64,000 bases of DNA from Bradyrhizobium sp. CCGUVB1N3 (GCF_024199925.1 NZ_JANADR010000001.1:8125501-8189500), one strand, 5' to 3'. Positions 8,757-18,428 are shown, counted from the stretch's first letter. Numbers and translations are program-made. The notes: a model not told the origin generated them from the sequence alone.

Positions 8757-9407
8757 ATGACGATGACGATCCGCGCCACAAACGCTCAAATTTTATCGAC
8801 AGCCGAGCGCTTGCTAGAAGGCGAACATAACACGGCCCGTGTCGTGTCAGTCAGCGCATTGCGGTGGACGTCGAATTCGCTAGCACTCGGCACAATTGAC
8901 GGTAGCTGTCGGATATCCCTCGCCTGACCTTTGCCACAGGACATGTTTTGCTCGCTACCAACGTGGATCAAGCTTTTTGTCGTGACCGTGCTCGAGCGGG
9001 CGGCTTCCAACGGTCCTGTGGTCGGCCTACTCGGAGGTCACACCATTTCGATTGAAGCCAAGACCATCACTCTTGCGGCGCGTCAGCGCCCCTCCTTTTG
9101 CGCCGATAGTGTCGATCTGCAGGCCAAATTGTTTTCGGTACTCGCGAACAAAGGCACCTGGATCGGTAAACTCTACACGTTAATCGCGGATCATGTCCGA
9201 TCCTCGGCGCGGCCCCAGGAAGCGAGCACCGGGTCGCTCACCGTAAAGGTAGTTGACCGTGCCACGTTGATTGAGCGCATCGACGTTTTGCAGACCGAAA
9301 CGCGAGCCATTGGGCTTACTGGCATTGCTTCTGAGATCGCCCACATCAAGGTCGCCGCGGTGAGCGCGGCTCTCCGTCGCGACGGCAAACGCGTCACGGT
9401 TGCGTAG
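8757..9407 (+). pseudogene. DUF3540 (type VI-associated) gene, frameshifted
   Basis: The ATG at 8757 begins MTMTIRATNAQILSTAERLL and soon shifts. The frame ending at 9407 carries the body: VVGLLGGHTISIEAKTITLA, SFCADSVDLQAKLF, EIAHIKVAAVSAALRRDGKR. The arrangement of strand-rich motifs and the end resemble the DUF3540 proteins encoded next to VgrG and TPR genes in type VI clusters. At least two frame changes occur between 8860 and 9000. The gene starts 17 bases after the upstream stop and ends 3 bases before the next gene, so the three formed an operon. Confidence 0.55.
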
Positions 9408-9410
9408 CCG

Positions 9411-11189
9411 ATGCCGTCCGTTGGCATGTCCGCTCCGAGCTGGCAGGACCGGGTTAGAACGGCCCAGGAGCTTATTGCCGCCGGCCGTATCGAGGAGGCG
9501 GAAGCGCTACTGGAGGAGGTCCCTGTCACAAGCGATCCGGATACGCTCAATGCAAGGGCCACATTGGCGCTTGCGCGGCGACAGACCGAGTTTGCGTTCG
9601 ATATGCTGGCTGAAGCGGCGACCATTTACCCCGAACACGCGAGCCTCATCACCAATCTCGGTATCGCCCACCAATTGCTCGGCCGCGCTGAGGAGGCGAT
9701 GATCTGCCTCGAACGCGCGGTTGCTCTCGCCCCGCGCAACGGTGCGATTAAGCTAGCGCTCGCTCGAGCCCTGTTGAGCCACGGCAACGTTACGGATGCC
9801 CGCGCGATGACGGAGACCGTTGTCGACAACGAGCCAGGCAATACGCGCGCTCTCCTTCAATTCGGAGCCATCGAGTTCGCCTTAGGCCACACTTCGTCGG
9901 CTGAGACTGTCCTGCTTCGTGCGCTCGAGATTGCTCCAGACGATCCTGATGCGCTGGGCCATTTGTCGGCCCTTATGCTCGAACGAAGCCGATTCGACGA
10001 GGCGCTCAACCTTGCCGAACGCGCGCATCTGCGCGCCCCACTCGATACAGACGGCCTCTTGCATCTGGCTTATTGCCGCGCCGCAACAGGGCGCTGGTCG
10101 CAAGCGGAGACGACCTGCGAGAAGTTACTGGCCTATGCGCCGGCTCATGTTGGTGCCCGCGAAATCTTGGCCCGCGTTACGATTGCCAAGGGTGAAATGG
10201 ACCGAGGCATTGCGCAACTGACGGAATTCGTTCGCGCTCGAAAATCGGACCACTCCGCCGCGATTGCTCTGGTGCGTGTCCTGCAACTCGTTGGCCGGTT
10301 CGATGAAGCCCTCAAGCTTGTCGACCGCGTCGCGCAGGCGCTGCCAGAGAATGAAGCAGCGAAGTCTTTACAGAAAACGCTCGAACTGACGCTCGGTCGC
10401 TTCCCGTCACCCGATCCGACCGCCTTAGAGCCTGTGACGCGGATACTCGTCCCCCCGACGACCGGCGCACTCGAGTTCGTGGCGCTCGTTCGCCTCTTGC
10501 GCCGGCTGACGAGCCAGCAAGATGTGCATGTGGTCGCGGAGCCACGTTATCGGGCTCTTCTTGCCCACCTCGCTGAGCCGGTGATTATCGACGAGCCGAG
10601 ACCTGGACTCTCAGCTACGCCGTTGCAATCGCTATTGCGCATTCTGTCGATCGACGCCGGCACCATTGCAGATGGCGTTCCGTACCTGCGTCCCGATGCC
10701 GAGCTATTCGCCAAGTGGCGCGATGCTTTGGCCGTGTTCGCAAGGCCGTTGGTAGGAATCTTATGGGAGAGCAGCGCCCTCGGCCTATCGATGGAGCAGG
10801 TCGCCGCTGTGATTCCACACTCCGTCACGTCGATCAGTTTGATGAGTGGAGCGCAACGCCACGACATGAAGCGATGGCGTCACCCGATCGATGCCGGTGT
10901 GCATATCGAGCGCCCTGCGGAATTGATCGCAGCGATCGCCAATCTCGACGCCGTGGTTGGGCCCGACAGCTTCGCCGTCCATATCGCCGGAGCACTCGGA
11001 GTCGCCGGCGTGGTTTTCGTGCCATGCGGTTATCCCTGGTATTGGGCCCAGGCTGGCGGAAAGCCACTGTGGTACCCGTCGTTCGAAGTCGTGGCGCAGG
11101 AACGGCTCGGCCATTGGTCTGAGGCGATCGAGCAAGGTGGGCGTAAACTGGAGGCACTGCTGCACGCGTCAACGAGCGGATTGGAGTAA
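9411..11189 (+). CDS. TPR protein with GT-B glycosyltransferase-like C-terminal domain
   Basis: A 592-residue product. Residues about 10-340 are eight or so tetratricopeptide repeats (for example ASLITNLGIAHQLLGRAEEA, ALLQFGAIEFALGHTSSAET). Residues about 345-580 look like the second half of a GT-B fold, with VGPDSFAVHIAGALGVAGVV followed by WYPSFEVVAQ. That is the pattern of TPR-linked GT9/GT41-like proteins, in which the D-x-x-x-x-H-x-A-G-A-L-G helix contacts the sugar nucleotide. ATG 9411 is three bases after the DUF3540 stop; ATG 9426 is an alternative. It may modify or scaffold the upstream products. A strong hairpin follows at 11294. Confidence 0.7.
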   Translation: MPSVGMSAPSWQDRVRTAQELIAAGRIEEAEALLEEVPVTSDPDTLNARATLALARRQTEFAFDMLAEAATIYPEHASLITNLGIAHQLLGRAEEAMICLERAVALAPRNGAIKLALARALLSHGNVTDARAMTETVVDNEPGNTRALLQFGAIEFALGHTSSAETVLLRALEIAPDDPDALGHLSALMLERSRFDEALNLAERAHLRAPLDTDGLLHLAYCRAATGRWSQAETTCEKLLAYAPAHVGAREILARVTIAKGEMDRGIAQLTEFVRARKSDHSAAIALVRVLQLVGRFDEALKLVDRVAQALPENEAAKSLQKTLELTLGRFPSPDPTALEPVTRILVPPTTGALEFVALVRLLRRLTSQQDVHVVAEPRYRALLAHLAEPVIIDEPRPGLSATPLQSLLRILSIDAGTIADGVPYLRPDAELFAKWRDALAVFARPLVGILWESSALGLSMEQVAAVIPHSVTSISLMSGAQRHDMKRWRHPIDAGVHIERPAELIAAIANLDAVVGPDSFAVHIAGALGVAGVVFVPCGYPWYWAQAGGKPLWYPSFEVVAQERLGHWSEAIEQGGRKLEALLHASTSGLE

Positions 11190-11293
11190 CGTGCTCCCTC
11201 GATCGCATCTGGAAGGCTGCTCAAAGACAAAGCGAGATGGCCCGTTTTTGGGACCCTCAGTTAAGTTGGAAGGCGACCGCTCCGTCAACCGCC

Positions 11294-11330
11294 AATAGAA
11301 ACGCCCGGCATTTTGCGCGGCGTTTCTATT
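11294..11330 (+). terminator. Hairpin terminator after the TPR gene
   Basis: A perfect 12-bp stem (AATAGAAACGCC / GGCGTTTCTATT) with a 13-base loop, followed by TTGG rather than a long T run. It stands 105 bases past the TPR gene stop and likely ends that operon; because the stem begins in AATA and ends in TATT it could act in both directions. Confidence 0.65.
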
Positions 11331-11439
11331 TGGCCGGTACTATGCTGGATAGTAACTGGGAGGCCTCGGCAATCACATAGAGCAGCTAACAGCTAGTATG
11401 GAGCGGATGATGACGAAGAAGACGAGACGGAGTGTGCTT

Positions 11440-11515
11440 AGCCTGATCGCCGCCGCCCAGCTTTGGCAGGTCCGCAATTCCACGATCTGTGTGAATGGGG
11501 GCCTGTCGGTGAATG
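11440..11515 (-). pseudogene. IS1380 sliver
   Basis: The reverse strand reads PFTQIVELRTCQSWAAA-like sequence, the same stretch found at 7490-7550 in the larger IS1380 remnant. Its right edge abuts the IS481 fragment, so this is a junction of two broken elements. Confidence 0.5.
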
Positions 11516-11529
11516 GAGCCACCCCAGCG

Positions 11530-12055
11530 CAGCTGGCTGAAGCGGCGGCCAGCCTCGGCCTTTCTCGAAGCTCTGATCGCGGCCGTCCCCTACAAGATCC
11601 ACACGGTGCTCACCGACAATGGGATCCAGTTCACCTTCCCGCCACGCTATGCGGACGGCCCGACGGCAAGATACGTGACGCATATGTTCGATATGCGATG
11701 CCAGGAAAACGGGATCGAGCATCGGCTGACCAAGATCAAGCATCCCTGGACCAATGGCCAGGTCGAGCGCATGAACCGCACGATCAAGGAAGCGACCGTC
11801 CAACGCTACCACTACGATCGACACGATCAGCTCGAAACTCACCTTGCCGACTTCATCACCGCCTACAACTACGCTCGGCGGCTGAAGACCCTGAAGGGCC
11901 TCACACCCTACGAATACATCTGCAAATGCTGGACTTCCCAGCCAGAACGATTCAAACTCAATCCGCTCCAGCAAATGCCGGGACTAAACACCCATCGTTG
12001 CCCCTTCTTTCAGGAATCGGGATGCGCCGGCGCATGCATCACGGAAACGATTTGA
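11530..12055 (+). pseudogene. IS481-family transposase, C-terminal half
   Basis: The frame reads PYKIHTVLTDNGIQFTFPPR, DHRLTK-like IEHRLTKIKHPWTNGQVERM and then LKGLTPYEYICKCWTS. The second Asp (TDNG) and the final Glu (GQVERMN) of the DDE triad of the integrase-type catalytic domain are present, but the first Asp and the N-terminal HTH are gone. The usual stop after MPGLNT is lost, and the frame runs about 20 codons further. Confidence 0.8.
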
Positions 12056-12279
12056 TCGGCAGCGGCAGCGACAGAATCAGCGAACCTCTTCTCCTCGGCG
12101 ATTGCTTCGTCGAGTGCTTTTAACTCCTCCTGAATCACCTTGATGTCGGCGCACCAAGCAACGCTCGGCAGGGACGCGTCGTTCGCGGCCGCTGTGTCGA
12201 CGGCGTCCTGGGCCAAACGGCGGCTTTTTTCAGCCAGGGCTTGACGGAGGGCGCGAAGGTTATTGATGTAGTAGAGCAT
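12010..12279 (-). CDS. Hypothetical small helical protein
   Basis: Starting at ATG 12279, the 89-residue product (MLYYINNLRALRQALAEKSR ...) is almost entirely helical, with long Ala/Glu/Lys stretches (KVIQEELKALDEAIAEEKRF) that could form a coiled coil. It converges with the IS481 remnant and overlaps its end. No family recognised. Confidence 0.4.
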   Translation of the reverse strand: MLYYINNLRALRQALAEKSRRLAQDAVDTAAANDASLPSVAWCADIKVIQEELKALDEAIAEEKRFADSVAAAADQIVSVMHAPAHPDS

Positions 12280-12717
12280 GATCCCTCTCACTCCGAGTAC
12301 GCCCTCACCGGTAGGTTGATTCGCGCACGCAGAGGATGCCACTGTCACCTCGCGGGGTTAGACGCGCGCGGTTATCCGCGAGGGCATCGCCGTTGCGAAG
12401 ACCAAAGATGTCTACAAGGGACGCAAGCTTTCGACTTCGCCGGCCAGCCGATCACCAACCCCGCGACAGCCAACTGGACGGTCAACCAGGGACCGCACTC
12501 GCAAGCTCCGAACAACAACCAGATCTCGTGGTGGACTACCAGTTCTATTGTTTCTGATACTGGCAGCTCCACCTGTTCTCGGATGATCTGGAGTGCTAAG
12601 CACGAGTACTCTTTCGCGCCGCCGAAGTTGGTACATTGATCGGAACGTCGGCCGCGTTCACGCTCGTTTCAAATGAGCCGCAATTCGAGCAAAGAGTTAT
12701 CAGAGCTCCTCTTGATT
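12280..12717. other. Mostly empty stretch with a serine-recombinase shred
   Basis: No complete gene. Around 12370-12425 the + strand reads REGIAVAKTKDVYKGRK, the linker that joins catalytic and HTH parts of resolvase/invertase proteins; the rest of that protein is absent. Confidence 0.4.
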
Positions 12718-12736
12718 TGGACTATTGAATGGTCCA
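12718..12736. promoter_or_regulatory. Palindrome before the toxin-antitoxin genes (candidate operator)
   Basis: The 19-base sequence TGGACTATTGAATGGTCCA is palindromic except for one pair (TGGAC-ATT / AAT-GTCCA). It lies 41 bases before the antitoxin start, where Phd/VapB-type antitoxins usually bind to repress their own operon. Confidence 0.4.
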
Positions 12737-12776
12737 TATTTCAAAGACGAACTAAATCATTCGAACCGGTACGCAA

Positions 12777-13037
12777 ATGCGCATTTCCGTCACCGAAGCC
12801 AAAGGCCAATTGACCGACCTGGTACGCCGGGCAGAAGCGGGCGATGAAATCATTCTGACACGGCATGGTCAGTCGGCTGTGCAACTAGTTCCCGTCAAGA
12901 GCGCGCGTCTGGACGCCCGTGGACGCAAGGAACTGCTTGAGGCAATCCGCGATTCTGGCTCCGCCAAGGCTAGCCCGGGACCAAACGCGGCAGGTAGCCA
13001 GGATTTTCTTTACGACAGAAACGGTCTGCCCAAATGA
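12777..13037 (+). CDS. vapB: Phd/YefM-type antitoxin
   Basis: An 86-residue product beginning MRISVTEAKGQLTDLVRRAE, the DNA-binding fold of Phd/YefM antitoxins. ILTRHGQSAVQLVPV completes the beta part, and a charged, disordered C-terminus would wrap the toxin. The stop overlaps the toxin start (ATGA at 13034), giving coupled translation. It should neutralise the PIN nuclease and repress the pair through the upstream palindrome. Confidence 0.85.
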   Translation: MRISVTEAKGQLTDLVRRAEAGDEIILTRHGQSAVQLVPVKSARLDARGRKELLEAIRDSGSAKASPGPNAAGSQDFLYDRNGLPK

Positions 13038-13417
13038 TAGCCGTCGATACGTCGGCGCTTATGGCGATTGTTTTGGGTGAGCCGAGCGCCGATGCATGCA
13101 TCGGAGTGCTGGAAGCCGAGACCGAAGTGCTGATATCTGCCGGTACCGTGGCGGAAGCTCTCATTGTCGCCGGTCGGCGGAACGTTGATGGCGAGATGGT
13201 ACGTCTCATCGAGGGCCTTGGTCTGGAAATTATCACGGTCACACCGGCCAGTGCTCGTCGCATTGCGAAAGCTTATGAGCGTTGGGGCAGGGGCTTGCAC
13301 GCCGCTGGTTTGAATTTTGGCGACTGCTTTGCATATGAGGTCGCAACGGAGCATTCCTGTCGTTTGCTCTTCGTCGGCGACGATTTTTCGAAGACGGATG
13401 TGGGCAGTGTGCTGTAG
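13034..13417 (+). CDS. vapC: PIN-domain ribonuclease toxin
   Basis: A 127-residue product of normal VapC length. The acidic metal-binding residues are in place: Asp5 in AVDTSALMAI, Glu near residue 42 in TVAEALIV, the GLNFGDCFAYEVA segment with Asp near 96, and the FVGDDF segment near 115. PIN toxins cleave structured RNAs such as tRNA. Intact frame, so likely functional with its antitoxin as an island-stabilising module. Confidence 0.88.
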   Translation: MIAVDTSALMAIVLGEPSADACIGVLEAETEVLISAGTVAEALIVAGRRNVDGEMVRLIEGLGLEIITVTPASARRIAKAYERWGRGLHAAGLNFGDCFAYEVATEHSCRLLFVGDDFSKTDVGSVL

Positions 13418-13534
13418 CGGCGTCGCAAGACCGGCACGCCCGTGGAACGTCTGCGTCGATGAGATGCAGCGGTCGTATTCAATTTGGCTTAGAATTTTAC
13501 GAGTTGATTCGAAACCTAACACGCCCTGTTCGCC

Positions 13535-16246
13535 ATGTCCGCATTGGCTCCCGCTCTCAGCCCTCACGGTGTGCTCAGCCTCAAGCCCTCGAATGACGCG
13601 ACGGCATGGGACCCGGCCCGCAGCACACGCGTTGTGAGGGCGTTCGAGCGCGGCGCGGGTCATGGCCTTCTGTGCCTGGGTGTGGACGAGGTTGGAACGA
13701 GCTTTCCTGCGGCACTGGCATATTGGCACGAGTTTGGCATTCGCTACGTCACCGCGCTATGTGCCCTGCCGGATGTGGGCGAAGCGTCGACCAAGCCGGC
13801 GGTCGGTTCTCCGAACAAAGCGTACTTGGAAAGGCTCGCCGCTGCGGCCCCGCCCATGACTGGTGCGGAGTACCTGACGGCCTCGATTCTCGCCCATCTC
13901 TGGCGTAGCCTGGATGCCGCATGCGACGCCGAACTTGCCGAGTCCAAAAGCAATGTTCAGGAATTCCTCAAGTCTCGGCATGCCGCCTGGAATCTGGTCG
14001 GTCGCGTGCACTTCAATCTCGCGGAAAACCGCAAGGACGAGGCGGCGCCATTCGCATTTCTGGCGACCTATACAACGCGGCTGTCGGCGCAGGCAAAAGC
14101 GCAGCATCTGCCGCTCGGCAAAGCGTTGCAGGAATACGCGGGCGCCAAGAACCGAGAGCGCCTGCTGTCGCTACTGATGCCGGTCCAGCGCGCCGCCGAA
14201 CAATGCGCCTGGCTGAAGACCATGGTCGATTCCGGCGAAATCTTTCATCCATTGCGGTGGAGCCCGCAACACGCGCTGCGGTTCCTGAAGGACGCCTCGG
14301 TACTGGAAAGCGCCGGCGTCGTTGTGCGGATGCCGGCAAATTGGCGCATGAACCAGCCCGCGCGTCCGCGGGTCAAGGCCACAATCGGCGGCAATGCGCC
14401 CGCGCAGCTTGGGGTCAACGCGTTGCTCGACTTCCACATGGAGGTGACGCTCGACGGAGAGGCGCTGTCGACCGCCGAAATCAAGAATCTGCTCGCGCAA
14501 TCCGAAGGATTGGCGTTCATCCGCGGCAGGTGGGTTGAGATCGATCGGGAACGATTGAACCGGACTCTCGAGCAATTCAAGGCGATCGAGCGGCGGGCGG
14601 CTGACGATGGCCTCTCCTTCGGCGAGGCTATGCGATTGTTGGCGGGGGCCAGTATTGCCGGCGATTCGGCGACCAGTGTTCCGATCGAGGCCGACTGGAG
14701 CCAGGTCACTGCCGGCTCCTGGCTTGCGCAGACGCTGGCGGAGTTGCGCCAACCAGACGGCTCGTTGCGCATCAATCCGGCCCGATCGCTCCAGGGCACG
14801 CTGCGACCGTACCAACAGACAGGTGTGCAATGGCTCCATCTGCTCGTCAGGCTCGGGCTCGGCGCGTGTCTTGCGGATGACATGGGTCTCGGCAAGACGA
14901 TCCAGGTGTTATCCCTGCTCCTGTTGCAAAAAGAGCGGACGGTCGGCGAACGCAAGCCGTCGCTGTTGGTGGCACCCGCTTCACTGCTTGCCAATTGGGC
15001 GGCGGAAATTAGCCGTTTTGCACCAACCCTAAAGGCTCTCGTCGCTCATCCGTCAACCATGCCGGCCGAAGAGCTGAAGCATCTCGACCGGACGACCGCA
15101 CTGGGCGGCACTGATCTGATCATCACCAGTTACGGATTTCTGAACCGGGTCCCGTGGTTGCTGGCGACACCATGGCAACTGGTGATTCTCGACGAAGCCC
15201 AGGCCATCAAGAATCCGGGTTCCAAGCAAACCCGCGCGGTCAAGCTATTGCGCACCGACGCGCGTATCGCGCTGACGGGTACGCCGATCGAGAACCGGCT
15301 CGGCGACCTCTGGTCGATCTTCGATTTCCTCAATCCGGGACTACTCGGATCGGCCAAGCAGTTTTCCTCCTACACCAAGCAGCTCGGCGAGGGCGGCGCG
15401 CCCAACTCGTACGGCCCATTGCGCGAGCTTGTCCGACCCTACGTCTTGCGTCGCATGAAGACAGACCGGAGCATCATCGCCGATTTGCCTGATAAGACCG
15501 AGGTAAAGGTGTTCTGCTCACTCAGCCGGAGGCAGGCCGCGCTTTACCAGCAGGCCGTGAGCGATTTTGCCAGTCTGCTAGGTGACGCCGACGGCATCGA
15601 ACGAAAGGGCGTGGTCCTCGCCCTCCTCATGCGGCTCAAGCAGATTTGCAATCACCCATCGCAATGGCTCGGTGACAACGCATGGGCGGAGGAGGATAGC
15701 GGCAAGTTCGGTCGCCTGCGCGACCTCGCCGAGGAAATCGCATCCCGCCAGGAAAAGGCGTTGATTTTCACTCAGTTCAGGGAGGCGACGGCGCCTTTGG
15801 CGGCATTCCTGAGCTCCGTCTTCGGCAGGGAGGGCCTCGTTCTCCATGGCGACACCGCGGTCGGAAAGCGCAAGGATCTGGTGCGCAGGTTCCAGGAGGA
15901 AGAGGATGTGCCGTTCTTTGTCCTGTCGGTCAAGGCTGGGGGCGCTGGCCTTAACTTGACCGCGGCGTCGCATGTGATTCACTTCGACCGATGGTGGAAT
16001 CCGGCTGTTGAAAACCAGGCGACAGATCGTGCATTTCGCATCGGGCAGACCAAGAATGTGCTGGTGCACAAATTCGTCTGCCGCGGCACCATCGAGAACA
16101 AGATCGACGAAATGATCGAGGCGAAGCGGCAGCTTGCAGGTGATTTTCTTGGTGGCGGTGCCGAGGCCGCGCTGACCGAGATGAAGGATGACGAATTGCT
16201 GAAGCTCGTGAAGCTCGACTTGGCAACCGCGATGAGGGAGGAGTAG
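13535..16246 (+). CDS. SNF2-family DEAD/DEAH helicase
   Basis: A 903-residue product. The N-terminal 430 residues are a family-specific region of bacterial SNF2 proteins. The ATPase core has DDMGLGKT (448-455, motif I), DEAQ (553-556, motif II), LTGTPIENRLGDLWS (from 580, motif III), HGD in the second RecA domain, and QATDRAFRIGQ (828-838, motif VI). ATG 13535 is used; no better start is seen. It is followed two bases later by a SWIM zinc-finger gene, the standard partner. Such pairs translocate on double-stranded DNA and are of unclear cellular role. Intact in a region full of broken genes. Confidence 0.9.
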   Translation: MSALAPALSPHGVLSLKPSNDATAWDPARSTRVVRAFERGAGHGLLCLGVDEVGTSFPAALAYWHEFGIRYVTALCALPDVGEASTKPAVGSPNKAYLERLAAAAPPMTGAEYLTASILAHLWRSLDAACDAELAESKSNVQEFLKSRHAAWNLVGRVHFNLAENRKDEAAPFAFLATYTTRLSAQAKAQHLPLGKALQEYAGAKNRERLLSLLMPVQRAAEQCAWLKTMVDSGEIFHPLRWSPQHALRFLKDASVLESAGVVVRMPANWRMNQPARPRVKATIGGNAPAQLGVNALLDFHMEVTLDGEALSTAEIKNLLAQSEGLAFIRGRWVEIDRERLNRTLEQFKAIERRAADDGLSFGEAMRLLAGASIAGDSATSVPIEADWSQVTAGSWLAQTLAELRQPDGSLRINPARSLQGTLRPYQQTGVQWLHLLVRLGLGACLADDMGLGKTIQVLSLLLLQKERTVGERKPSLLVAPASLLANWAAEISRFAPTLKALVAHPSTMPAEELKHLDRTTALGGTDLIITSYGFLNRVPWLLATPWQLVILDEAQAIKNPGSKQTRAVKLLRTDARIALTGTPIENRLGDLWSIFDFLNPGLLGSAKQFSSYTKQLGEGGAPNSYGPLRELVRPYVLRRMKTDRSIIADLPDKTEVKVFCSLSRRQAALYQQAVSDFASLLGDADGIERKGVVLALLMRLKQICNHPSQWLGDNAWAEEDSGKFGRLRDLAEEIASRQEKALIFTQFREATAPLAAFLSSVFGREGLVLHGDTAVGKRKDLVRRFQEEEDVPFFVLSVKAGGAGLNLTAASHVIHFDRWWNPAVENQATDRAFRIGQTKNVLVHKFVCRGTIENKIDEMIEAKRQLAGDFLGGGAEAALTEMKDDELLKLVKLDLATAMREE

Positions 16247-16248
16247 CG

Positions 16249-17190
16249 ATGAGCTATTTCGAGGACCGCTGGGGGGCCTATGTCTCGGTCGCCGAGAAAC
16301 GTCGGCAGGCCCATCGGAAGATCTCCGAGCTCAAGAAGAACGGAGGCCCGGTCGCACCCGTGACGATCGAAGGTCGCGCGATCACCAGGAACTTCTGGGG
16401 CAAAGCGTGGTGCAGCAATCTCGAACGCTACAGCGATTTTGCCAGCCGGCTGCCGCGCGGCCGTAGCTATGTTCGTAACGGGTGCGTCGTCGATTTACAG
16501 ATCACCGCCGGCAAGATCGCGGCGAAGGTCAGCGGTCAGGAGCTCTACGACGTCACGATCGCCATTGCTCCCGTCGCCGCGAAGCAGTGGCGGGCTGTCT
16601 GTCGCGACTGTTCGGGCACGATAGATTCACTGGTGGAGCTGTTGCAGGGCCGCCTGGCCAAGAGTGTCATGGATCGGGTCTGCCGCGAGGGCGATGGCCT
16701 ATTTCCTGCGCCCGCTGAAATCAAGCTGTCCTGTAGTTGTCCGGATTGGGCCGACATGTGCAAGCATGTGGCGGCAACGCTTTATGGCGTGGGCGCCCGT
16801 CTCGACGACGCGCCCCGACTGCTGTTCGTGCTGCGCGGTGTCGACGAGGGCGAACTGCTTGCCGGTACAGGGCAGGAGATGACACATTCGAAATCCGCGC
16901 CCGACGCAAGCGCCGTGCTGAATGACGGAGATGTGGCTGCGCTGTTCGGGATCGAAATGGCCGACGTCACCGGACCGGAGGTTTCCGGTTCCGCGGCGTC
17001 AAAGCAGAAGCGAGATCCGAACCCGAAGCGACGTATCAAACACACCAAGGGAGCCAAGATCGCCGCTGCGACGAAGACACCCGCCTCACGAAACGACAAG
17101 GTCGCGTCGGCGCGAAGCGTCAATGCCCGCGGCGGCAAGAAACACTCAATAGGCCGACGGACGCGTTCGTCGCGCCGTTCACCAATTTAA
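16249..17190 (+). CDS. SWIM zinc-finger protein, partner of the SNF2 helicase
   Basis: A 313-residue product starting two bases after the helicase stop. Residues 162-173 hold the SWIM motif CSCPDWADMCKH (Cys162, Cys164, Cys171, His173), which binds zinc and contacts DNA or protein. The N-terminus has FWGKAWCSNLERYSDFASRL, a conserved opening of this family. The last 75 residues are Lys/Arg-rich and disordered, suited to nucleic-acid binding. Spacing indicates one transcript with the helicase. Confidence 0.87.
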   Translation: MSYFEDRWGAYVSVAEKRRQAHRKISELKKNGGPVAPVTIEGRAITRNFWGKAWCSNLERYSDFASRLPRGRSYVRNGCVVDLQITAGKIAAKVSGQELYDVTIAIAPVAAKQWRAVCRDCSGTIDSLVELLQGRLAKSVMDRVCREGDGLFPAPAEIKLSCSCPDWADMCKHVAATLYGVGARLDDAPRLLFVLRGVDEGELLAGTGQEMTHSKSAPDASAVLNDGDVAALFGIEMADVTGPEVSGSAASKQKRDPNPKRRIKHTKGAKIAAATKTPASRNDKVASARSVNARGGKKHSIGRRTRSSRRSPI

Positions 17191-17509
17191 CGGTCGCCCG
17201 CGCCGTGCGAGAGCGATACGCGGTCCGACTAGATGCCAAGGTCCCCCGGGGGACAAACGTCCTGACCACTCGGATGAGCAGTGCAACGAAGCACTTTGAT
17301 CGTGCGACGAATGCCCACTTTCGGTCGGAAAAGCCCAGTGGTGCGACCAATAAGTCATTGATTGTTCTCACCCCGGGGCTGACTCTTAATTAGCGGCCCG
17401 GTCGGACGCCGCTCATGCAACAAGCTTAGGAATCTCCTATTCAATCAATCGCAACAATCGGGTGTTGCGCCTCCCCGCAACCAACGATTCTCTTGCGAAA
17501 GCAAGATGC
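17191..17509. other. Gene-free stretch
   Basis: I see no gene, repeat or strong hairpin here; the short open frames on both strands have no recognisable product. Confidence 0.4.
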
Positions 17510-17925
17510 TTAAAACCCGGGCTTCCGAAAGGACGTCGGGGCAGCGAACCGGAGGATCGCGGCCAGGTCGCCGCGCAGCACGATCGCCAGCCCGACCTCG
17601 TCAGGCACAAGCGTCACCTGATCGACCAGCGTTCGGAACACTTCAGCCGCCTCGGCCTGTCGTCCTCGCTGTGCAGGCTCTCATAGAGCGCAGCGATCCG
17701 TTGGCGGTAGATCTCCGCCATGTTCGGATGCAGGAGGGGCGGTGGCTCCTCCGCGTTTGCCAGCAGCTAGGTCAGTTCTGCCTTGCGGGCTTCAAGACCA
17801 CCAATCTTGTCCCTGAGCTGAGCGCCGGGGACACCATCCAGGATAGCTTGGATCGCTCGATCCAAGTCCCGCTGGAGCGATCGGCGCGCGTTTCCTCTTC
17901 GCACCAGATCTCCATACGTCACTGG
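17510..17925 (-). pseudogene. Large serine recombinase, C-terminal relic
   Basis: The reverse strand reads RDLDRAIQAILDGVPGAQLR, then an in-frame TAG in place of a Gln codon, then PPPLLHPNMAEIYRQRIAAL, a frameshift, and VTLVP-DE-type sequence ending in FRKPGF. This is the coiled-coil and terminal region of resolvase-type recombinases common in rhizobial islands. The catalytic serine domain is absent. Confidence 0.65.
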
Positions 17926-18011
17926 AGTTCAGCGGGCGCGAACAGCGACTCCATGAAGACCACCTGCTCCACGTAGCTTGTGAGGAAGAACGTGCAGAAC
18001 TCTATTAGGCC

Positions 18012-18143
18012 ATGGACGACGTTCACCTCATTCAGGTCCTCGTGAAAGGCCGCCTCCGAGTGGTGGTCGGCGCCCGCTACGACTTCTTGACCGACGCCTT
18101 CGTCGAGATCGACGACGTCGCCTCGCTGATCAGGGAGGCGTGA
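18012..18143 (+). CDS. Very short open frame, doubtful
   Basis: ATG 18012 opens 43 codons (MDDVHLIQVLVKGRLRVVVG ...). The balanced, amphipathic composition is protein-like, but there is no clear ribosome site and no family match that I can name. Confidence 0.2.
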   Translation: MDDVHLIQVLVKGRLRVVVGARYDFLTDAFVEIDDVASLIREA

Positions 18144-18233
18144 GATGCCGATCCGCGTTCCCCGCGGCATCGGAGGTCGCCCGCGGGTTCGATGCGCGTC
18201 TTGATGCGTCGCTCGTCAGTCGCGAATAGCCGG

Positions 18234-18428
18234 TCACGCCTTACCACGTGGCTGCGTAGGCGGAAGCGGAATGGGTCGCGCTATAGAGCGTGAAGCGCGT
18301 GACGGGTTGCCTGCCCTGACTTCATATTGATCGGCAAGCTTCAAGAGACGTTGCTTGGTAAACGGATCAGCTTGCTCAGCGATGTCGCGGACCAAGGAGG
18401 GCCGAGCCCGATAGAAATCCTCGTTCAT
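18234..18428 (-). CDS. Small conserved protein, paralogue of 614-808
   Basis: A 64-residue product beginning MNEDFYRARPSLVRDIAEQA and matching the product at 614-808 at about nine of ten positions. Differences are scattered, which fits an old duplication under constraint. Downstream and upstream DNA also match the first locus. Function unknown. Confidence 0.6.
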   Translation of the reverse strand: MNEDFYRARPSLVRDIAEQADPFTKQRLLKLADQYEVRAGNPSRASRSIARPIPLPPTQPRGKA

